64,000 nt of DNA from an uncultured Subdoligranulum sp. (GCA_945830575.1 CALZZE010000003.1:62001-126000), one strand, 5' to 3'; shown: positions 17,780 through 26,032, counted from the first letter of the stretch. Numbers and translations are program-made. Notes: a model not told the origin generated them from the letters alone.

Positions 17780-18418
17780 ATGAAAATCGCTCTCATCAAC
17801 GAAAACAGCCAGGCCGCCAAGAACGCCATTGTGGAAAAGGCGCTGCGCAAGGTGGTGGAGCCGATGGGCTTTACCGTGGACAACTACGGCATGTACGCCG
17901 CCGATGACGCCGCCCAGCTGACCTACGTGCAGAACGGCATTCTGGCCGCGGTGCTGCTCAACTCCGGCGCGGCGGACTACGTCATCACCGGCTGCGGCAC
18001 CGGCGAGGGCGCCATGCTGGCGCTGAACAGCTTCCCCGGCGTCATCTGCGGCCACGTGGCCGACCCGCTGGACGCCTACACCTTCGCCCAGATCAACGAT
18101 GGCAACGCCATCTCCCTGCCCTTCGCCAAGGGCTTCGGCTGGGGCGGCGATCTGAATCTGGAGTACATTTTTGAAAAGCTGTTCTGCGAGCCTTCCGGAC
18201 AGGGCTACCCCCGTGAGCGTGCCGTGCCCGAGCAGCGCAACAAGAAGATTCTGGACGGCGTGCGTGCCGTGGCCTTCCGCGATCTGTGCGACATCCTGCG
18301 TGAGCTGGACCGGGATCTGGTCAAGGGCGCGTTTGCCGGCGCGCATTTCAGCGAGCTGTTCTTCGCCAACTGCAAGGACGAAAAAATCGCCGCCTGCGTA
18401 AAGGAACTCATGGCATAA
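17780..18418 (+). CDS. RpiB/LacA/LacB-family sugar-phosphate isomerase
   Basis: This 212-residue protein matches the RpiB/LacAB family: MKIALINENSQAAKN at the start, DDAAQLTYVQNG, and YVITGCGTGEGAMLALN, the substrate-binding loop around the conserved C-G-T-G. GVICGHVADPLDAYTFAQINDGNAISL follows. It is longer than typical RpiB (about 150), like a clostridial variant with an extra C-terminal helix pair. The expected reaction is aldose-ketose isomerisation of a five- or six-carbon sugar phosphate. It has its own TATAAT promoter; the following GGGGCCGCCCCTTTT (18425-18439) may be a weak terminator. Confidence 0.85.
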   Translation: MKIALINENSQAAKNAIVEKALRKVVEPMGFTVDNYGMYAADDAAQLTYVQNGILAAVLLNSGAADYVITGCGTGEGAMLALNSFPGVICGHVADPLDAYTFAQINDGNAISLPFAKGFGWGGDLNLEYIFEKLFCEPSGQGYPRERAVPEQRNKKILDGVRAVAFRDLCDILRELDRDLVKGAFAGAHFSELFFANCKDEKIAACVKELMA

Positions 18419-18478
18419 ACTATGGGGGCCGCCCCTTTTGCTCACAGAAATTTGCCAATTCATCGGAAGAAAAAAGGG

Positions 18479-18508
18479 TTGACGGGCCATCCTTGTGTGT
18501 GGTATTCT
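18479..18508 (+). promoter_or_regulatory. Promoter of the mgtE leader transcript
   Basis: TTGACG and TATTCT are 18 bases apart. Transcription from here gives a leader of about 180 bases before mgtE. Confidence 0.6.
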
Positions 18509-18539
18509 AACTGTATACTTTATAAAGGAAAGTGTGGTG

Positions 18540-18692
18540 GTTTTGCCGTGGATAATCCCAGTAGTCCTGTGAACCGATGTACAAAAGCATACGGCAGCCA
18601 TCATGGTCAGGCAGGCGGAGCATAGCGCTCCCGCCCGCTTTGTGTTGCGTGCGTCAAGACGGCTGCCGACTGAAAAGGAGGCGGCCGTTTTT
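18540..18692 (+). promoter_or_regulatory. Riboswitch-like leader of mgtE with alternative helices and a terminator/ribosome-site hairpin
   Basis: Three helices compete. Helix A pairs GCCGT (18545-18549) with ACGGC (18591-18595) and encloses a 41-base loop. Helix B pairs CGGCAGCC (18592-18599) with GGCTGCCG (18661-18668). Helix C pairs ACGGCTGCC (18659-18667) with GGCGGCCGT (18680-18688), nine pairs with one G-U, followed by five T ending 1 base before the mgtE ATG. Helix C holds AAAAGGAGG in its loop and arm, so it can end transcription or hide the ribosome site. A C-B-A switch is the layout of metabolite or ion riboswitches. I do not find the M-box core GUUAGGUGAGGC, so the class is unassigned; Mg2+ is the likely ligand given the gene. 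Confidence 0.6.
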
Positions 18693-20054
18693 ATGTCTGA
18701 TACCACCATTCAAACCCTCAAAACCATGCTGGCCAATCTGGACGACGCCAAAAAATATCAAAGCCTGCGGGATGTGATGCAGACGCTGCCCGCGCCGGAT
18801 CTTGCGGCGGTGTTTGAGGATCTGCCCGCAGAAAAAATGCCGGTGATCTTCCGGCTGTGTCCCAAGGACCTGGCGGCGGAGGTGTTCGCGGAGCTGACGC
18901 CGGAGACCCAGCAGACGCTGCTGGAGGGCCTCACCGACCGGGAACTGAAATTCGTCATTGATGAGCTGTGCGCCGACGATGCCACCGACCTCATCGAGGA
19001 GATGCCCGCCAGCGTGGTCAAGCGGATTCTGGCGCAGGCCGCGCCGGACACCCGCAAGATGATCAACGAGCTGCTGAAATATCCCGAGGATTCCGCCGGC
19101 GGCGTGATGACCACCGAAATGATGGAACTGGTGCCCTCCATGACGGTGCGGCAGGCGCTGGAATCCATCCGGGAGAACGGCGTGGACAAGGAGACCATCA
19201 ACTTCTGCTACGTCACCCGCCCGGACCGCACCCTCATCGGCGTGGTGTCGCTGCGGGCGCTGATTCTGGAACGGAATCTGGACCGCCGCGTGGATGACCT
19301 GATGGACGACAACGTGATCAGCGTTACCACCGGCACCGACCGGGAGGAGACCTCCCGCATGTTTGAGAAGTACGGCTATCTGGCCATCCCGGTGGTGGAC
19401 AACGAGAAACGTCTGGTGGGCATCGTCACCATCGATGACGCTATCTCCATTCTGCAGGACGAGGCCAGCGAGGACTTCGCCAAGATGAACGCCATCTCGC
19501 CCACCGACAAGCCGTACTTCAAGCGCAGCCTGTGGGAGCTGTACAAGAGCCGTGCGCCGTGGCTGCTGTTCCTGATGGTCAGCTCCACCTTTTCCAGTCT
19601 GGTCATCCGCAGCTACGAGAGCGCGCTGGCTGCCGTCACGGTGCTGACCGCCTATATCCCCATGCTCACCGACACCGGCGGCAACGCGGGCAGTCAGACC
19701 ACCTCCACCATCATCCGCAGCATGGCGGTGGGGGAGATTACCGTCAGGGACCTGCCCAAGGTGCTGTGGCGGGAATGCCGCGCCGCGCTGCTGTGCGGCG
19801 GCACGCTGGCGGTGTGCAATTTCCTCAAGCTCATCACGCTGGACGGCATCGCCCCGCCCATCGCGCTGGTGGTCTGCGTCACGCTGGTGGCCACCGTGCT
19901 GGTGGCGCAGATTCTGGCCAGCGCCCTGCCCATGGGCGCGGCCCGTCTGGGCTTTGACCCGGCGGTCATGGCCTCGCCGCTCATCACCACCATCGTGGAC
20001 ACCACCACGCTGGTCATCTATTTTAAATTCGCCCAGCTGGTTCTGCGGCTGTGA
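18693..20054 (+). CDS. mgtE: Magnesium transporter MgtE
   Basis: This 453-residue protein has the three MgtE parts. The acidic helical N domain comes first (VFEDLPAEKMPVIFRL, LIEEMPASVVKRIL). A CBS pair follows (about residues 135-260, with VTRPDRTLIGVVSLR and YLAIPVVDNEKRLVGIVTIDDAI). Five transmembrane helices carry the hallmark MLTDTGGNAGSQTTS. MgtE is a Mg2+-gated Mg2+ channel; the cytosolic domains close it when Mg2+ is high. ATG 18693 is supported by AAAAGGAGG and by the N-domain start; an earlier in-frame start at 18603 falls in the structured leader. A long terminator follows. Confidence 0.96.
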   Translation: MSDTTIQTLKTMLANLDDAKKYQSLRDVMQTLPAPDLAAVFEDLPAEKMPVIFRLCPKDLAAEVFAELTPETQQTLLEGLTDRELKFVIDELCADDATDLIEEMPASVVKRILAQAAPDTRKMINELLKYPEDSAGGVMTTEMMELVPSMTVRQALESIRENGVDKETINFCYVTRPDRTLIGVVSLRALILERNLDRRVDDLMDDNVISVTTGTDREETSRMFEKYGYLAIPVVDNEKRLVGIVTIDDAISILQDEASEDFAKMNAISPTDKPYFKRSLWELYKSRAPWLLFLMVSSTFSSLVIRSYESALAAVTVLTAYIPMLTDTGGNAGSQTTSTIIRSMAVGEITVRDLPKVLWRECRAALLCGGTLAVCNFLKLITLDGIAPPIALVVCVTLVATVLVAQILASALPMGAARLGFDPAVMASPLITTIVDTTTLVIYFKFAQLVLRL

Positions 20055-20055
20055 C

Positions 20056-20102
20056 AAAAAAGGAGTTTCCCCGGCCTTGCGACCGGGGAAACTCCTTTTT
20101 TG
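20056..20102. terminator. Bidirectional terminator between mgtE and the ArsP_2-like gene
   Basis: A 19-bp perfect stem (20056-20074 with 20083-20101) includes A6/T6 ends and serves both converging genes. Confidence 0.9.
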
Positions 20103-20107
20103 TAAAG

Positions 20108-20974
20108 TTACAAGCCCAACAGCTGTAATACAATGCCCAGCACGCTGCCGGTAAACCAGAGCAGGCCGGTCATAAACAGGTTTTGCTTCCAGCTGGGGTT
20201 GACCCGCCACAGCACGGCCAGTCCGATGCCCGCCCCGGCGCAAAGCCCGGCGAACAGGCTGCCAAAGCTGATGGCGCCCTGCACATACAGCTGGGCCAGC
20301 AGCACGCTGGCGGCACAGTTGGGGATCAGCCCCACCAGCGCCGCGGCCATGGGCTGGAACGGCCCCATGGAGGCGAGAAACGCCGTGATCGGCTCCTCGC
20401 CCACGCCCTCAAACAGCAGGCCCAGCAGCACGCTGAACAGCAGAATGAACGCGAAAATCTCCAGCGTGTGCCGCAGCGCAGAGGCCCAGATGCCGCTGCT
20501 TTCCTCGTGCTCCTCGTGGCAGTCGATCTCCTCCGGGTGGCCTGCGTAGCCGCCGTACAGGGAGCGCGGCAGAAAGCGCCGCAGCGGCACATCCAGCACA
20601 AAGCCGGCGGCCATGCCGAACACTACCTTCAGCACCACCAGCAGCAGCAAACTGCCCCAGAAACCCGGCTCGGCGGCCAGCAGGGGAATGGCCTCATCGC
20701 TGGTGGCAATAAACACCGCCAGCAGCGTGCCGGGGGTGATGACCCGGCTGGCGTACAGGTTGGCGGCCACGGCGGAAAATCCGCACTGGGGCACGCTGCC
20801 CAGCGCCGCGCCGGGCACAAAACCCCAGCGCCCGCCGCCGGCCAGCGCCTGTTCGATGCGCTCGCCGTGGTTGCGTTCCAGCCACTCAATGAGCAGATAG
20901 GCCAGAAACAGGAAGGGCAGCATCTTGCTGCTGTCGATAAGGGCGTCGATGAGGGCGTCCAGAAAAAGTTCCAT
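20108..20974 (-). CDS. ArsP_2-type putative metal/metalloid exporter
   Basis: This 288-residue membrane protein has about ten hydrophobic helices. PGAALGSVPQCGFSAVAANLYA and the related second-half LVGLIPNCAASVLLAQLYV are paired signatures of the ArsP_2 (formerly DUF2899) group, annotated as putative manganese or arsenic efflux permeases. A His/Glu-rich loop (HPEEIDCHEEHEE) in the middle could bind metal. It is the last gene of the minus-strand group starting at rlmB, 13 bases after the DUF772 gene. The transported ion is not known; neighbouring mgtE, read convergently, is a divalent-ion gene. Confidence 0.8.
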   Translation of the reverse strand: MELFLDALIDALIDSSKMLPFLFLAYLLIEWLERNHGERIEQALAGGGRWGFVPGAALGSVPQCGFSAVAANLYASRVITPGTLLAVFIATSDEAIPLLAAEPGFWGSLLLLVVLKVVFGMAAGFVLDVPLRRFLPRSLYGGYAGHPEEIDCHEEHEESSGIWASALRHTLEIFAFILLFSVLLGLLFEGVGEEPITAFLASMGPFQPMAAALVGLIPNCAASVLLAQLYVQGAISFGSLFAGLCAGAGIGLAVLWRVNPSWKQNLFMTGLLWFTGSVLGIVLQLLGL

Positions 20975-20987
20975 AAATACCTCTTAG

Positions 20988-21383
20988 TTACTCAAAGCTG
21001 CGCAGCAGCCGCACCGCGGCGCGCACCGCGTGGGGCGGGACCCGGCGGCGGAACCGGCGCAGGCTGCGCTCCGAAAAGGGTGCCTCGTTGCTGAAGGTCT
21101 TGCACCCCAAAAAATATTGCAGATACGGGCTTTCCCGCACCACCTGCACCGTGTCGTGGTCCGAAATGCCGTAGGCCGCCCGGATGACCAGACTGCCCAG
21201 CGCCACCCGGGCGGAAATGGCGATCTTGCCGCCATTGGAAAAATGGGTGCTGTACGCCTGTTCAAAGGCGTCCCAGTCGATGGCTTCCGCCAGACGCACC
21301 CAGCGGTTGGCGTCCTCCAGCTCGCCGTGGTAGGGCGGCAGGTAATCGTAAATGGACATCTGTTTGGGATCAACACGGTACAT
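20988..21383 (-). CDS. Stand-alone DUF772 (IS5/IS1182-type transposase N-terminal) protein
   Basis: The 131-residue frame matches the N-terminal DUF772 domain of IS1182-like transposases: MSIYDYLPPYHGELEDANRWVRLAE, then ARVALGSLVIRAAYGISDHDTVQ, then ESPYLQYFLG and PFSERSLRRFRRR. It stops right after this domain; no DDE catalytic region, inverted repeats or target duplication are seen on either side. The ATG at 21383 follows GAGAGGTG and the frame is intact, 10 bases after the pseudo-ATPase gene and 13 before the permease gene. It may be a decaying IS remnant or a domesticated DNA-binding protein kept in the operon. The clean frame favours retention, but this is unproven. Confidence 0.7.
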   Translation of the reverse strand: MYRVDPKQMSIYDYLPPYHGELEDANRWVRLAEAIDWDAFEQAYSTHFSNGGKIAISARVALGSLVIRAAYGISDHDTVQVVRESPYLQYFLGCKTFSNEAPFSERSLRRFRRRVPPHAVRAAVRLLRSFE

Positions 21384-21393
21384 AAGGCACCTC

Positions 21394-24300
21394 TCAATAC
21401 CGCTGGAGCAGGGGGAACAGCAGCGACAAAACCGCCCACGCCACCTGATACAGCACGATATACGGCAGAGCCAGCTTGGCCAGCCCGGCACTGAACACCA
21501 TGATGAGGGACAGCAGACAGCTGAGCAGCACCGAGGCGCACATCACCATAGCGGCCTTGCGCTCGCCCTCGGCGGCCCCGGCGGCGGCCTCCAGACCGCC
21601 CACAAAGCTGGTAAAGCTGCCCAGATGCAGCATATTGCCTTCGCTTTCCGGCAGCCATGCGGTGGCGGGGGCCATGACCTCCCACTCCGCGCCGGTGAGC
21701 ACCTTGACGGCCCCGGCGGGCAGGCTGTAAGCGGCCTCCAGCAGCGCCTCGTCCACGTTGAAGTCATCGCAGTCCACGATGAGGGACAGCCCGGAACGGC
21801 GCAGTGAATCCAGCACCGCGGCGGTGTCAGGGTCGCGCTGGTAGGACATCTGGAACATGGAGAACAGCTTGCCGCTCACCGCCAGATACACCACCCGCCG
21901 CTGGTTGACGGTGTGGCGCTGCTCGTAGTCCAGACTGGGCAGCTTGATGCCGTAATCCGACATCAGGGCGCGGTTGCCGATGAGCACCCGCTGGCCGTTG
22001 ATCCAGCCCACATAGCCTTTGCCGTACACCGTCTGGCGGTCGGCGACCTTCACCAGCAGCTTGTTGTTGTCCAGCATCCGCAGGAACACCTCCCGCAGCA
22101 GGGAACCGCTTTCCGCCAGCATGGAGGCCGCGTAGACGATGGACTGGTCGATGGTGTTCACCGGGTTGACGCCGGACAGGCTGACACAGCCGGTGGGGAA
22201 CAGGTCTTTGGCGGTGATCTGTACCACATTGATGCGGCCCAGCTGGCGGATGTCCTTCCAGCCGGGAATGACCGCTCCCACCTGTGCCGCGCTGCGCTGC
22301 ATCAGGCGGGCAGGCAGCGCCGATAGCAGCGTGCCGGCCAGCGGCGTGCCCACCACGAACACGGCGGCCATGGCGCTGACGGCCTGACCGGCGCTCTGCT
22401 GGCGGATGAGGGTGACGACCAGACTGAGCACCGCGCAGACGCTCAGCAGCCAGGCAAACTGCTGCTGGTTTTTATCGCTGGTGCGGCGGGCGGCCCCGGC
22501 GTTCAGAAAGCCCTTGAACAGCTGGGTGGGGCGGCTGACCAGCACGCTGGGGCGCGGTTCGGCCAGGCCGCGGGTCACCGCATGGAGGGTGCTCGCGTCC
22601 TTGAGGCGGTAGGCGACGGAATGGTCAACCTTGGAGCTGACCAGCAGGAACCCGTCCCGCTGGGTGAGGGCGTCGGTGGCCTTGCCCAGCTGGTTGAAGC
22701 AGAGCAGCAGTCCGGCAGGCCCTGCTACCAGGTGCAGCGCGGCGGGGTTGTACTCTTCGGGAGAGATCAGAAAGACCACCAGCTGGATCACAGCCGCCAG
22801 AAAGGCCAGCGTGGGCATACTGTCGGCGGTGGGCTGGCCCGCCAGCCCGCGCAGACCGTTCAGCAGCGTGCGCCAGCTCAGCGCGCCGCAGACGGCCAGC
22901 ATGCCCAGCATCACGCCCAGTAGCGGCGTTGTGCCGGTGAGCGGGTCCAGAGGGCCGGGAATGGGCAGTGTGCCGCTGGTGGCGGCAATGCCCAGATACA
23001 GCATCACAAGGGACAGCAGCCCAGTCAGCGCCGTCAGGGCAAACTGCGTCATCACCTGCGCATCCAGTGCCCGGCGCACGGCGGGGGCGTCCTCGGCGGA
23101 GTCGTAGCGGGGGGTGCCCCGCAGGCGGGGCAGCTCCTCGGTGAAGGCGCCGTCCGGGGAGGGCGCTTTTTCATCCTCCGGCGTGCCGGACAGGCGCACC
23201 TTCTCGGCCACCTTTTTCAGGCGGACGGCGGTCTTTTCCCGCTCGGAAAGCTCCTGCCCGGGCGTGGGCTGCACGCCCGTCAGACGGGCCGCTGCCGCGT
23301 CGTACTGGCTCAGATCGGGAATCTGAGCGGTGGGCTGGGCGTTGATGCTGTCCGCAATATTGCTGACAAAATCCGAGGCCGCCGGTTTGGGCTTTGCCGG
23401 GGCGGCGGGGGGATTCACATCCAGCCGGATCTGCCCGGTGAGGGTGTCCAGCAGACGGTTGCGCTCCTCGGGGGATTCCGGCAGCGTGTCCGGCAGATCG
23501 GCCGGCGGGGCCGTCTGCGGCGCGGGCTGGGGGCGGGGACGCACCTGGTCAAAAGCCGCCAGAAAATCCTGTGTGGAATCCAGCGGGTTGGCGCCGATGC
23601 CGTCCATCTGCACCGTGAACCCGGTGCTGGTGTAGGTGTTGACGGGGGTGGGAGCGGGCTGCGCCGCACGGTCAAGGGACACTGCGCCGGTGCGCTGCGC
23701 CGGGGCCGCGCCGCCCAGGGAGACTACGCCGGTGGGGTCGCTGACAACAGACCGGGGGGCAGTCGGATTCTTTTTGCGGGGGATGAATTCCACCGTGTCC
23801 CGCTTTTTGCGGTAGACGGTGCCGGAGGGACGGTCGGCGGCGGGGCGGCTGTTGTTCACCGTGGCCCGCAGCATCGCCAGCGTGTCACCGCTCAGCGTCT
23901 CCCCGCTGACAGGGGCAGGGGAGGGCGTCTGCACAGGCTGTACAGGCTGTGCAGGCTCCGGCGCGGGCTGACGTACCGTTTCTGCGGGGGCTTCCTTGCT
24001 GCGGCGGGAGGCGGTGTACTTGCTGCGGTACACCGGCTTGCCGTCCTCCTCCACCGGCTGGGGGGCGGGCTTCGGGGCGGGCGGCTCCGGCGGAGTCATC
24101 TCCTCCGGTTCCTCAGCGTCCCGCCGTCCGAACAGGCCAAACAGGCCGCCCCGCTTTTTGGGAGCGCGGGCGGGCTTGTCCTCGCTGCCGGTGCTGTCGC
24201 CGGCGCGTCCGCCGCCCAGAGAAATGTTGATGGGCACAAATTCGCCGGTGTTGCCGGTGGGCTTGGCCTCCCGCAGGCGGCCTTTTTCATCGGGAACCAC

Positions 24301-24783
24301 CGCCACCGATTTGCCGAAAAAGTCCTTGAACTGGTTCTTGCCCTGATCCAGTGCATCGGTGTCCGCGTTGGCGGACTCGGGGGCCATTTTCAGCAGAAAA
24401 TTCTTGATGATGCCGGTGCTGGTGGTGTCGCCCACCGTGCCGGTGTCCACCGGGGGACGCTCATCGGCCTCCTCCTCGGGCTGCACCACCGGCTGCCGCG
24501 GCGCGGGTGCAGGGGTGGTCGGTGCGGCGGGCGGGGGAGGCTCCTGCACGGGGGCTGTCTGCCGGGGCGCGGCGCCGGGGATCAGGTCTGCCAGCAGCGC
24601 GTCCACATCCTGACTCTGGGGCGTCTGCACCGTGCCGGGGCTGTCCACCGGGATGCCCACACTGCGCAGGATGTCGTCCACCTGCTGGTCGTTCAGACTG
24701 GTACGCAGCCCCTGATCCAGCTGCTGGCGGTTCAGTTCCTCTAAGATTTTATCCACCGAATCATTGGTACGTTTTCCGGGCAT
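21394..24783 (-). CDS. Large membrane protein resembling an inactive P1B-type ATPase with a long disordered N-terminus
   Basis: The protein has 1129 residues. About the first 575 are Pro/Ala/Gln-rich, low-complexity and probably cytoplasmic. Hydrophobic helices then alternate with segments that echo heavy-metal P-type ATPases. Near residue 811 GTPLAGTLLSALP stands where a CPC-ALGLATP helix is expected. Near 858 ITAKDLFPTG stands where DKTGTLT should be. YGKGYVGWINGQRVLIGNRALM and YLAVSGKLFSMFQ resemble the nucleotide-domain strands. No phosphorylated aspartate, TGD or GDGxND motif is found, so ATPase activity is unlikely. ATG 24783 follows AAGGAG. The gene lies 29 bases after rlmB. The resemblance is my reading and needs a structure or profile test. 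Confidence 0.6.
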   Translation of the reverse strand: MPGKRTNDSVDKILEELNRQQLDQGLRTSLNDQQVDDILRSVGIPVDSPGTVQTPQSQDVDALLADLIPGAAPRQTAPVQEPPPPAAPTTPAPAPRQPVVQPEEEADERPPVDTGTVGDTTSTGIIKNFLLKMAPESANADTDALDQGKNQFKDFFGKSVAVVPDEKGRLREAKPTGNTGEFVPINISLGGGRAGDSTGSEDKPARAPKKRGGLFGLFGRRDAEEPEEMTPPEPPAPKPAPQPVEEDGKPVYRSKYTASRRSKEAPAETVRQPAPEPAQPVQPVQTPSPAPVSGETLSGDTLAMLRATVNNSRPAADRPSGTVYRKKRDTVEFIPRKKNPTAPRSVVSDPTGVVSLGGAAPAQRTGAVSLDRAAQPAPTPVNTYTSTGFTVQMDGIGANPLDSTQDFLAAFDQVRPRPQPAPQTAPPADLPDTLPESPEERNRLLDTLTGQIRLDVNPPAAPAKPKPAASDFVSNIADSINAQPTAQIPDLSQYDAAAARLTGVQPTPGQELSEREKTAVRLKKVAEKVRLSGTPEDEKAPSPDGAFTEELPRLRGTPRYDSAEDAPAVRRALDAQVMTQFALTALTGLLSLVMLYLGIAATSGTLPIPGPLDPLTGTTPLLGVMLGMLAVCGALSWRTLLNGLRGLAGQPTADSMPTLAFLAAVIQLVVFLISPEEYNPAALHLVAGPAGLLLCFNQLGKATDALTQRDGFLLVSSKVDHSVAYRLKDASTLHAVTRGLAEPRPSVLVSRPTQLFKGFLNAGAARRTSDKNQQQFAWLLSVCAVLSLVVTLIRQQSAGQAVSAMAAVFVVGTPLAGTLLSALPARLMQRSAAQVGAVIPGWKDIRQLGRINVVQITAKDLFPTGCVSLSGVNPVNTIDQSIVYAASMLAESGSLLREVFLRMLDNNKLLVKVADRQTVYGKGYVGWINGQRVLIGNRALMSDYGIKLPSLDYEQRHTVNQRRVVYLAVSGKLFSMFQMSYQRDPDTAAVLDSLRRSGLSLIVDCDDFNVDEALLEAAYSLPAGAVKVLTGAEWEVMAPATAWLPESEGNMLHLGSFTSFVGGLEAAAGAAEGERKAAMVMCASVLLSCLLSLIMVFSAGLAKLALPYIVLYQVAWAVLSLLFPLLQRY

Positions 24784-24812
24784 TTTCAATACTCCTTCAA
24801 ACACTCGTGGGG

Positions 24813-25592
24813 TCAGCGGCGGCGCCGCATAATGTCATACAGCAGGATACCGGCGGCCACGCTCACGTTGTAGCTGTCCACGCCGGAACCGCCGGGGGCC
24901 ATCTCCAGTGTCACGGCGGCATCGCACAGCTTGCGGGTCAGGGCGCTGGGGCCGCTGCCCTCGCTGCCGAGCACCAGCGCCACTGGGCCGCTCAGATCGG
25001 TCTTTTCCAGCGGTGCACCGCCCAAATCTGCGCAGTACACAAAGATGTTCTGCTCTTTGATGGTGCGGATGGCCTGCGCCAGATTGCTCACCCGGGCCAC
25101 CGGCAGGCGGGCGGCCGCCCCGGCGCTGGATTTCATCACGGTGCCGGTCACGCCCACGCCGCCCCGGCGGGGGATGATGACCCCGTGTGCGCCGCACAGG
25201 TAGGCGGAGCGGATGATGGCGCCCAGATTGTGGGGGTCCTCCACGCCGTCGCACAGAACAAGGAAGGGCGGCTCATTTTTCTGGCGGGCGATGTCCAGCA
25301 GCGCCTCCAGATCGGTGTATTCCACCTGCGCGGCCCAGGCGGCCACGCCCTGATGCTCGGTGGTGCCGCACAGCTTTTGCAGCTTGCCGGAGGGCGCACG
25401 CTTGACCACCGCCCCGGCCTGCTTGGCCAGCGCGGTATAGTAGCCCGCCACAGCGGGAGGCATGGAATCCGCCAGCAGCACAGTATCCACCGCGCCGCCG
25501 CTTTTCAGCAGCTCGGTGACCGGGTTTTTGCCCCACACAAGGGCCTTTTCTTCTTCGCGGGGGGCTTGGCTTTCCTTACGGATCTTTTCCAT
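24813..25592 (-). CDS. rlmB: TrmH/SpoU-family RNA 2'-O-methyltransferase (RlmB-like)
   Basis: At 259 residues this matches RlmB/TrmH: a substrate-binding N-terminal domain beginning at VWGKNPVTELL, then the SPOUT knot with motif 1 EDPHNLGAIIRSA, motif 2 VALVLGSEGSG and motif 3 SYNVSVAAGILLY. The enzyme uses SAM to methylate the 2'-OH of a guanosine in 23S rRNA (G2251 in E. coli RlmB). ATG 25592 is 8 bases after GGAGAA; an upstream extension in the frame lacks family similarity. It leads the minus-strand group that continues with the pseudo-ATPase gene. Confidence 0.9.
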   Translation of the reverse strand: MEKIRKESQAPREEEKALVWGKNPVTELLKSGGAVDTVLLADSMPPAVAGYYTALAKQAGAVVKRAPSGKLQKLCGTTEHQGVAAWAAQVEYTDLEALLDIARQKNEPPFLVLCDGVEDPHNLGAIIRSAYLCGAHGVIIPRRGGVGVTGTVMKSSAGAAARLPVARVSNLAQAIRTIKEQNIFVYCADLGGAPLEKTDLSGPVALVLGSEGSGPSALTRKLCDAAVTLEMAPGGSGVDSYNVSVAAGILLYDIMRRRR

Positions 25593-25635
25593 GCTGACAG
25601 TTCTCCATTCAAAAAACGATAATGATACAGATGAC

Positions 25636-25664
25636 ATTATACCACAAAATCGCCGGTTTGTCAC
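25636..25664 (-). promoter_or_regulatory. Promoter of rlmB
   Basis: On the minus strand GTGACA (25664-25659) and a perfect TATAAT (25641-25636) are 17 bases apart. The -35 is covered by the palindrome at 25657-25682. Confidence 0.7.
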
Positions 25665-25682
25665 CTGTGGACAGGCGACAAA
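25657..25682. promoter_or_regulatory. 26-base imperfect palindrome over the rlmB -35, candidate operator
   Basis: The arms TTTGTC-a-CCTGT and ACAGG-c-GACAAA are separated by GG. The very short centre makes it more likely a protein-binding DNA site than an RNA hairpin. Confidence 0.45.
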
Positions 25683-26032
25683 AATGCAGATTTTTTATTT
25701 TTCGACAATTTGGCTCTTCCGCGAAGCATCGTTGTTTATACGTTCCGTAATGCACCGGGCGCTTTCCACGCTGTTGAAAACTCTGTGGAAAGCGTGGAAA
25801 ACCCGCGTGGCAATCCGCTTTTTCCACCATTTGGCAGGCGGTTTTTAACAGATTGTGGAAAACTTTTCAACATAACAGGCCGGATAACCGGCGCTGTCAA
25901 TCTGGCAAAGCGCAGAATTTGGGTGTCGAACGCCCGGGACAAACGCGCATTTCGCCAAATTTTACCGCCCGGACTTGACAAAAAAATGACATGGATTTTT
26001 GCGTTTTTCTTGACTTTGACAAGAAAAAAACA
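25683..26032. other. Gene-free region between rlmB and fba
   Basis: No gene is supported in this 350-base stretch. It is richer in A+T than its surroundings and contains several GTGGAAA/TTTCCAC words. One pair forms a perfect 9-base inverted repeat (25761-25769 with 25785-25793). A GCCGG-ataa-CCGGC hairpin lies near 25880-25895, and several TTGACA words lie at 25975-26020 without matching -10 boxes. Confidence 0.5.

Noticed and set aside
18540-18692. Standard M-box (ykoK) magnesium riboswitch
   Set aside because: The expected GUUAGGUGAGGC core and following conserved loops were not found by eye, so I report a riboswitch-like leader of unassigned class.
21394-24783. Functional heavy-metal P-type ATPase
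   Set aside because: The DKTGTLT, TGD and GDGxND motifs and the CPC helix are not present, so transport by ATP hydrolysis is unlikely.
25665-25880. Cluster of TGTGGA/GTGGAAA words as DnaA boxes of an origin
   Set aside because: None matches TTATCCACA well, and no dnaA, dnaN or AT-rich unwinding element is adjacent.
25980-26030. Extra TTGACA promoters upstream of fba
   Set aside because: No -10 box occurs at 16-18 bases from them; the TTGCCT-17-TATAAT pair explains fba better.
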